DNA of 64,000 nt from Coenobita brevimanus (Eukaryota > Arthropoda > Malacostraca > Decapoda > Coenobitidae): contig CM064712.1 of NCBI GenBank assembly GCA_032717465.1, positions 23,303,771 through 23,367,770 of the forward strand. The letters are read 5' to 3'. Of the stretch, positions 56,451-64,000 are shown one piece after another; within the stretch, counting starts at the first letter, position 1; the number at the start of each line of letters is the position of its first letter. A program made the translations under genes and the position numbers. The notes under the pieces were generated by a model. The model had not been told where the DNA came from. It saw only the letters and a program-made list of their open reading frames with translations, and ran no database searches.

Positions 56451-57048
56451 TACCTCCTCCAAGGAGGTTAGGTTTTACCCTGCTTTGGTTTGTCTGTCTG
56501 TTTGTCTTCCTGTCTGTTCCAGAATTACTCAAGAAGTTTTGAACAGATTTTGATGAAATTTTGTGTAAGGATGGGTCATACGCCAAGGAAAAAAAAATAC
56601 TCAATTTGGGGGGGGATCTGGATCCGGATCCGGAGTGTCCCGCACAGTACCTCCAAAAGTTCCCAATGAATTTCAGTGAAATTTTATGGAAAGGTGGGCC
56701 ATCGACCAAGAAAGAATTAATTAAATTTGGGGATGGATCCGGATCCGGGATTACTAAAAAAAGTTATGAAAGGATTTTGATGAAACTTTGTGGAAGCGTG
56801 AGCCATGGAACAAGGAAGAAATTATTAAATTTGGGGGCTGATCCGGATCCGGATCCGGAGTAACTCGCTCAATATCTCCAAAGGTTCTAAATGAATTTCA
56901 ATGAAATTTTTTGGATCGGTGGCCCATTGACAAAGAAAGAATTGATTATATTTTGGGGCGGATCCAGAATCGGATCCTGTAATCGCGGATCTGGATCCTT
57001 TTTAATGGCAATGGCATTTGCGGAGGTATGCGTCTCTGACGCTTTCTA
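56451..57048 (+). repeat. GGATCC-rich repeat, unit 3
   Basis: Starts ACCTCCTCCAAGGAGGTTAG and ends TTTGCGGAGGTATGCG. Contains several GGATCCGGATCCGG blocks. Confidence 0.8.
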
Positions 57049-57059
57049 GTTATCATTAA

Positions 57060-57365
57060 TATTACTCTTTCCAACAAGGAGAGTATGTTTTTTCCCCTAT
57101 TTGTTTATTTGTTAGTTTAACTGTTAGCAGGATTACTCAAAAACTAAACGAGACATTTGGACCAAATTTGGTGGGTTGATAGCTCATGTCCAAGGGAACA
57201 ATTGATTAACTTTTGGGACCGATCCGGATCATATTACAGATTCTGAATCCGGAAAACACCTTTTGTGAAACCCTAATCAAAAAACCTAACCCATTATGAA
57301 GAGTGGTTTAGAGATTACTTTGCCCTTGTCGGAGAGATGCGCTCCACTGAGTGCCCCTCTAGTTA
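57060..57365 (+). repeat. GGATCC-rich repeat, unit 4 (short, diverged)
   Basis: About half the usual length. It keeps the AACAAGGAGAGTATGTTTT start and TCGGAGAGATGCGCT end with one GATCCGGATC block. Confidence 0.7.
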
Positions 57366-57369
57366 TTAT

Positions 57370-57852
57370 TACCCCCGCCAAGGAAGTTATGTTTACCCCG
57401 CGTTGGTTGGTTTGTCTGTCTCCCTGTCTGTCTGTTAACACGATTACTCATAAATTTATGAACAGATTTTGGTGAAATTTGGTGGAAAGGTGGGCCATGG
57501 GTTAAGGAAAAAATGAATTTGGGGGCGGATCCGGATCCGGATCCGATATCCACGGATCTGTGAGCAGAATTATTCAAAAAACTATGAATGGATTTTGATG
57601 AAATTTTGTGGAATGGTGGGCCATGGGCCAAAGAAGAAACATTTGAATTCTGGGGACGATTCTGCTCTGGAGTGTCCAGCACAATATCTCCAAAAGTTCT
57701 TAATGCATTTCAATGAAATTTTGTGGAAACGTGGGCCATGGACCAAGAAATACCGGTGGTTGATTACATTTGGGGCGGATACGGACCCGGATCCTTAGCC
57801 TATTAATGGAAATGGCATTGGCGGAGGTATGCACTCTCTTAGTGCTTTCTAG
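57370..57852 (+). repeat. GGATCC-rich repeat, unit 5
   Basis: Starts ACCCCCGCCAAGGAAGTTATG and ends CATTGGCGGAGGTATGCACT. Followed by an ATT tract. Confidence 0.8.
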
Positions 57853-57977
57853 TTATTATTATTATTATTATTATTATTATCATCCATCCATCCATCATCC
57901 AATCCTACATTGCTCCATGAGGAGCGTAAGAGCCCGGGGCTAGGCAGTTGATCCCGACATTTAAGATGAGAATGAAA

Positions 57978-58054
<77 letters not shown>

Positions 58055-58083
58055 CATCATTATTATTATCATTATTATTATTA
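57853..58083. repeat. (ATT)n microsatellites with a 90-bp spacer
   Basis: ATT runs at 57853-57880 and 57977-58083. The spacer (57884-57976) has CATCCATCCATCATCC and unique sequence. Confidence 0.93.
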
Positions 58084-58129
58084 AAACAGGAGGTACAAAT
58101 GAACAGTTAATACTGTTTATTTATACATG

Positions 58130-59240
58130 CACAGGGCAGCAAGCGAGCCTACCACAGTGTATACTACCACACTTAACACTAGCAAACCTTACAGTACTAT
58201 ACATTACACTGCCCCACCCAATACTACCACATATTACATTACCATACCATATGCTGACATATTACTCTACCATACCTTACATAATCATACCACAACATAC
58301 ACACTCATACATTACTATACCAGAACATACACACTCATACAATACCACAACTTATACAATCATACATTTCAGTACCACAACATACACACTCATACATTAC
58401 AATACCACAACATACACAATCATGTACCACAACATACACACTCATACATTACCATACCACAACATACACACTCATACATTACAATACCACAACATACACA
58501 CTCATACATTACAATACCACAACATACACACTCATACATTACAGTACCACAACATACACACTCATACATTACATACCACAACATACACACTCATACATTA
58601 CAATACCACAACATACACACTCATACATTACATACCACAACATACACACTCATACATTACAATACCACAACATACACACTCATACATTACAGTACCACAA
58701 CATACACACTCATACATTACATACCACAACATACACACTTATACATTACAATATCACAACATACACACTCATACATTTCAATATCACAACATACACACTC
58801 ATACATTACAATACCACAACATACACACTCATACATTACAATACCACAACATACACACTCATACATTACAATACCACAACATACACACTCATACATTACA
58901 ATACCACAATTTACACTACCGCATCTTAGACTACAACACTTTACACTACAATACCTTACACTAACACACCTTTCATCGCCATACCTGATATAATCACAGT
59001 TCACACAGCTTACACTGTAGCACTGTTTGCTGTCATACCATACACTACCACATTTTACACTACCATACGTTACCATATAACAGATTACACAACCACACCC
59101 TATTTTACTGCGTCTTTCACTACCACACCTTCGACGGCATCATTCACTGCCAGACCTTACTATTCTACACATCTACAACTTATATCATACATCTCACATT
59201 GCAAGCATTATACGAAACCACACAATACCACATTTCATAC
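58130..59240. repeat. Degenerate TACACTACCACA-type repeat containing a 30-bp minisatellite
   Basis: Loose motifs such as ACATTACACTGCC and TACACTACCACA on both sides of a well-ordered 30-bp array (about 58270-58912). Unit CAATACCACAACATACACAC followed by TCATACATTA, about 21 copies, some missing one or two bases. Long open frames across it (up to 338 codons, His/Thr/Tyr-rich) exist because the unit is ten codons. They are not genes. Confidence 0.9.
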
Positions 59241-60864
59241 AGTCATATCACATCTGTTTAAAAGAGAATTATGAATGCTTTATTTCTATCACTAGGCATG
59301 TTTTCACTGGAATAAAGGCAGCCAATACAGTACATAAGTTGTGCATTTTATTTATTAGCACTGGACCACCATTAATAATTATTAGAAATTGTATCTGTTA
59401 GCAATAATTTCGCGTCTCTTATACAACTGCTACTTTTTAGTTGTTTATTTTATCTGGACTTCTTTACCATTACTGTTATTGAAATTTCTAGATGCGTAAG
59501 AGTGTTATCAAATTACGATTTAATTCACCACCCGCACAACCTTCCTCTCATTTTATACCCCCACAGGCTCCCATTGCCCACCCTCCCCTCCTTGTACACG
59601 CTGAGACATCTGCTGACCTCTCAAAGCAGCTTTTCTGCCTGCTTTCACGGAGAGAAGAGACATTTGTGCTCGATAAGACATGTGACCTGTGCCTTTTGCT
59701 TTAAACTTCTGGACTACATCGCCTAATCTCAAGCCCTTGAGGGAAGTAGCCTACAGACCTGGATGACTGATGAATGACGGATAGAAAGTTAATTAATCTA
59801 AGACGTGGAGCAATGGCCTACAGACTAGGATGACTGATGGATCATGGATTGAATATTACTTGAGTCAGCCTTTATATTATCGTTTGTTGGTAATGTACCG
59901 CAGCCCATCAGCAACGTTACCGGAACACAGTAGCGTGTCGTGGCGCACCAGATGTGGGTCACTGACGTAGGATAGACTGTTAGTCTGTAATAAGGAACCA
60001 GGACAACGTGGAATTCACTTCACATCACAGGAAGACGTCATGGACATGCTGCATCCCTAGATCACTAGGTAGATTTACAAATGGAGATCTACATAACCAT
60101 GCGAGCACACAGGTCAGCATCTGTGTTTTATATTGAAGGATGAACCAGCTACTGTCATAGGTAAGTTGTATACAGCATGCAGAGGAGGAAGTTGCTTCCT
60201 GGGCACAGAGTGAAAGGGACAGATTGTCAAATCGTCTGTCCAGTAAACAGTGCATCCACCTGCGTCACGCAACATGAAATCCATTGTAACTTGATTTGGA
60301 CCAGTTTTCGAGTTCATCCTTTGTGTGCAAGAGTTACATAAACCAGAGTAGCAGTTGTTCTTGTTTTAGTTTTTCATTAGTTTGATTCTGTTGTTCTTTT
60401 CTCTCGAAGCTATACAGTTAGCTGTCAAATGTATTCAGATCTCTTATATTGCACTGTATTAATTTATACAAGTATTATACCTTTTTATCTACACAGTACT
60501 GTTCACAATATTAGCATGTTACTTATAGTCTTATTATTGTTCGCTATTTTTCTCATTCCCATCAAGGTGTAGTAATCAGCAGTGACCTGATATTTTCCGA
60601 ACAATGCATTAATTAAAAACTATAGACCTCAAGACTATATAAAGAGGCACTTTAGGTATGGAAATCAGAAAATCTCCTCTCTGAACAAATGTCTTGTACG
60701 GCTACATTTAGAGGACGTTGTGTTGTTCAGTCACTGACCTTGAAGAAGCATATCATGAGGCATGAGAGAATCCAGACGTATCACCCTGTCAACAGTCATT
60801 GGTCTGACCTCTGTCCAGCTCACACGACCTCCCTCATACCTGTCCATCCCATCTCCTTGTCGGT
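59241..60864. other. No recognised gene
   Basis: AT-rich unassigned sequence with short frames at 59492-59726 and 60025-60317. No motif or repeat boundary seen. Confidence 0.5.
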
Positions 60865-61230
60865 GTGCAGACAGATGGTCACCGAGCATTAAGTTACCGG
60901 ATATTTGAAAGAAGAGTGGCACAGAGAAAGGAAGTGGCTTGTGCTATGAAGGCCTTGATAAGAAGCAGAGGTCAGAGTTTGACTGCTTCAAAAGGCTTGC
61001 ATGCAGGAATTTCAGTGTTTACCTATATACATGGATGTCAGACTATAATGTGGCATGAAAATGAGAATTCAAGAGTAATGAGCAATGGAAATAGGATTGT
61101 TGAGGAATGCGTGTTTAGTGGGGAGAGTGGATAGGATCAGTAATAATGTGATTCGTGAATGGTGTGGAGAAAGGAAGTCTGCGGACATCAGAGCTGAATG
61201 AAAGTGTGGTGTAGAAGAAGAAAACAAAGT
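60865..61230 (+). pseudogene. RTE-type LINE C-terminal fragment
   Basis: Worn reading EVACAMKALIRSRGQSLTAS, KGLHAGISVFTYIHGC, ENENSRVMS and later NNVIREWCGERKSADIRAE is colinear with the region after RT in RTE-type elements (LHExxLVPxLxYGSE, KExSRIRAVxM, IREWCGV). A different subfamily from the copy at 61927. Dead. Confidence 0.62.
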
Positions 61231-61869
61231 AATACCAGGTGCCTGCGTCGAGCCAGAACAGCAGTTGCACGGACCGTCACCGACAGACATCAACAAGCTA
61301 AAAAAAAAAGTTAATGTTCAAGGACAATCGGGAGTGTGCTAAGGACCTAGAAATTTTCCGGAATAGTCCATCGCATACCTGCATCTTTCCAGAATTGTGC
61401 TCCATGGACCATAATGAAATGTAATCTGCATACTCCTGCAAGAGTTCATTCCTTTTCCACCATCTCTTTTTATATTCTGTAATAAAGTCGGATTTAAGCT
61501 AACTAGTTAGGCTTTTGCTAAACTCATTGTTAACAATTCAGTGTGTTTATTTTTTACACACAGAGAAGGTATGATTCCCATTATTGGTTGTGAAAAACAA
61601 CGTTTGTTGGCAATTATACTTACATACACTTAACTTTTCAGTTGCTGAACTTCGTGGATGATGTACTTTATATTGTACAGAAGGTTCCCAGTTACACTTC
61701 TGCCTCCAGCCTGCCAACTGTCATCCCACCTCCAGCCAGCCTCCCATTCGCCACTATCAAAAACCAAGACTTCAAAGTAAGTAAGATAAAAGATAACTTC
61801 AGCGAAAGACCTTTTTTTTGAAGCTTCTGACCACTGTCCCGATGCCATGATGTTTGGGTAATACACACA

Positions 61870-61875
<6 letters not shown>

Positions 61876-61928
<53 letters not shown>
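61876..61928. repeat. (TA)n microsatellite
   Basis: Pure TA dinucleotides directly bordering an RTE-type fragment. Confidence 0.95.
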
Positions 61929-61931
<3 letters not shown>

Positions 61932-62563
61932 GTGTCTGAGGAGTATGTGTGGAGTGACGCGTATGGATCGAGTGCGGAATGATGAAGTGCGAAGGAGAAC
62001 TGGAGTTGTTCGGGAGATGGCTGGTAGAGTTGAGCAGAGGGTGTTGCGATGGTTTGGGCATATGGACAGAGTGGATAATGAGCGATTGGTGAAAAAGATA
62101 ACTAGATCTGATGTGAGAGGTGTAAGGCTGAGAGGAAGACCACGAATAGGATGGATGGACAGTGTGAAGAGAGCACTGGATGCAAGAGGGATGTCTGTTG
62201 AGCAAGGAAGAGTGCCTGTGCGTGACAGAAATGAATGGAGAGAAATTGTGAATGAATAAGTGATGACGCAGCCCTGAGGGGATATTCTTCCGCATTTGGT
62301 CTGATCAGCTAGTCAGGTCAGGTGCGGGTAAGGGGATGAGTCTCTTATGATGTGGCAGGGGTAAACCAGCTCTGCTGTCGGGCCCTGCTGCGGATGTCAC
62401 TGATTGCATTGCGCAGTTGACCCTTGTGCGATGTGGTGCGGTTAGGATCTATCCGTTCTCCCCTTTGGGGCTAAGATGCGAATGAATGTGTTTGATTGGA
62501 TGAGTAAATGGGGAGTGTGTCGTCCTGTCTCGGCTACCTCCCTTTCCTTGGGGGAAGCAGCCT

Positions 62564-62565
<2 letters not shown>
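61929..62565 (+). pseudogene. RTE-type LINE C terminus and 3' UTR (plus)
   Basis: Open frame with RCLRSMCGVTRMDRVRN, VEQRVLRWFGHMDRVDNERL, GRPRIGWMDSVKRALDARG and a stop at 62257-62259, followed by a 3'UTR of about 300 bp ending at the (TA)n tract. The LRWFGH and RGRPR...W motifs mark the extreme C terminus of RTE-type pol. 5' truncated exactly at another (TA)n tract. Confidence 0.82.

Positions 62566-62639
<74 letters not shown>
62566..62639. repeat. (TA)n microsatellite shared by two RTE tails
   Basis: About 37 TA units. The plus RTE fragment ends into it from the left, and the minus RTE fragment ends into it from the right. Confidence 0.95.
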
Positions 62640-62644
<5 letters not shown>

Positions 62645-64000
62645 CCAGACCTCAATCCCGTTCGGGGTGGCCACAAACAAATCGCCTCCAAGTCGTCCTG
62701 TCCCTTGCCAATTCACTGCCCTGCTCCCAACTCACACGCCCCTCTCTCATATACCTCTGCCCCCCCATCCCTCCATCTCATCCTCGGCCTCCCCCTCCCT
62801 CTCCCCCCCCTTCACTTCACTCACATACACTCTCTTCGTCAGTCTTTCACCCTCCATCCTCTCCACATGGCCAAACCACCTCAGTGTGTTCCTCATAACG
62901 CTTCCTATCACATCCACATCAACACCACAACGCTCCTTTATATCCTCATTCGTCAGCCTGTCTCTCCATGTGATTCCACAGGCTTCTCTTAAATAACTCA
63001 TTTCCACTGCTCTCACTCTTGACTTGTGTCCTTCCAACAACGTCCAAGCTTCACTTCCATACGTTAGAGTTGGTATCACAATACAGTCATGTAGTAACTT
63101 TTTCACTTCCATGCTCACTTCCCTGTTTCTTAACACTGCTTTCAAGGAACCAGCAACCTTTCTTCCCTGCTGTACCCTTTCAAGTACTTCACCCTCCAAA
63201 CCTCCATCCTTACTCATCACACTACCCAAGTACTTAAACGTACTCACATTTTCCAATTCCTCACCATCCAACCTCGCTGTACATTCACTGACTTCACCTC
63301 TCTCAAAGACCATCACTTTACTCTTCCCTACATTCACATTTAGATTCCGTTTCTTACACACTCTCCCAAACTCATCCACCAAGCCTTGCAGCTCCCCTTC
63401 GTCTTCATTCAACAACACAGTATCATCTGCAAACAACAGTACAGGGAGTTTCCAAACACTACCCTCTCTCACCAGGGCCACTCCAACATCCACTACCCTA
63501 CCTTGTACCTCTTTTATTACCCCATCCATGTACAGACTGAACAACCATGGAGACATGACACATCCCTGTTTCAACCCAACTTTCAAAGAGAAAAATTCAC
63601 TCAGTTCACCATCCACACGCACTGCAGCCTTAGCACCGTCATACATACACTTCACGGCATTCAGTAACTTCCCATTTAATCCATATACTCTAATTACTTT
63701 CAACATCCCTTGTCTATCCACCCTGTCATATGCTTTCTCAAAGTCCATGAAAGCCGCATACAACTTCTTATCCATCTCTAGAAACTATTTCACTTAGGAC
63801 CTAAGAATGAATATCTGATCTACACAACCTCATCCCTTCCAAAATCCTTCCTGTTCTTCTCCAACTAATTCCTCTGTTATTTTTCTAACTCTGTCAGTAA
63901 GTATTCTACCATATACTTTTCCCTATGATTACAGCACATTTCTTTTTCCCCTTTTCCTTTGTACAGGGGAATAATTATACCTGACTTCCGATCCTTTGGG
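62640..64000 (-). pseudogene. RTE-type LINE, RT to 3' end (minus), continues beyond window
   Basis: Best frame 63775-62750 encodes MDKKLYAAFMDFEKAYDRVD, GLKQGCVMSPWLFSLYMDGV, the catalytic LLFADDTVLLNEDEGEL, FKYLGSVMSKDGGLEGEV, PTLTYGSEAWTLLEG, SYLREACGITWRDRL and TLRWFGHVERMEGERL. Upstream of a break near 63780 the RT start is still readable (YKGKGEKE, LEKNRKDFGR). The 3' end is (TA)n at 62639. A 342-codon frame is open, so this RT palm is comparatively fresh. It is truncated by the window edge. Confidence 0.85.

Noticed and set aside
57948..58993. Frames of 288 and 338 codons with HTH/YHN repeats
   Set aside because: Produced by (ATT)n and a 30-bp minisatellite whose unit is a multiple of three; both strands are open.

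Overview
The window reads as non-coding, repeat-dense eukaryotic DNA, most likely from an arthropod and plausibly a decapod crustacean. That assignment is an inference from long (CT)n, (GT)n, (AAT)n and (TA)n microsatellites, many LINE relics with arthropod-type architecture, Tc1/mariner, Tigger and long-spacer IS630-type transposases, and the lack of operons, RNA genes or dense coding. I recognise no complete host gene. One 131-bp exon-like segment (34087-34217) is the best candidate for host coding sequence. Almost everything else can be explained as mobile elements nested in one another. Layout, 0-20 kb: a 0.9-kb repeat lies at 498-1412 and again, inverted, at 17388-18300. Between the arms are two relatives of one Tc1-like transposase family (4847-6549 and 13250-15808, both minus). 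Both share a spliceosomal intron at the same codon and phase. Copy 1 is hit at its 5' end by a full-length I-type LINE (6550-12496, 8-bp target duplication, ORF1 largely intact, ORF2 broken). Copy 2 is hit by a 1137-bp solo LTR (14351-15487). Layout, 20-32 kb: an old LINE (20096-21159 and 24463-24850) is split by a nearly intact ORF1-less LINE (21160-24462, copy A of family 1). At 27317-32279 lies the most complete and most interesting system. It is a 4.96-kb DNA transposon with about 235-bp terminal inverted repeats, TA target duplications and a DDE transposase whose last two acidic residues are 83 residues apart. Its reading frame is broken only by two nonsense codons, and a candidate upstream exon has a GTGAGT donor. 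A separate 1254-bp TA-flanked inverted-repeat element is nested precisely in its left terminal repeat. Layout, 32-53 kb: a solo LTR with TATA box and polyadenylation signal (32569-33277), RTE-type LINE fragments, a second CR1/L2-like family (plus copy 35990-37845; minus copy 39548-42060 inserted into a Tigger/CENP-B-type transposase gene), then copy B of LINE family 1 (43946-48569), itself interrupted by an RTE-type insertion carrying a PHD-like cysteine cluster. Copy C (49975-52245) sits inside a short degenerate tandem repeat. Layout, 53-64 kb: a head-to-tail array of five GGATCC-rich units (53755-57852), interrupted by copy D of LINE family 1, then a 30-bp minisatellite (about 58270-58912), and RTE fragments that converge tail to tail on a shared (TA)n tract at about 62566-62639. 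The genes do not form a pathway. They record successive insertions, and the relative order of many insertions can be read directly from the nesting.
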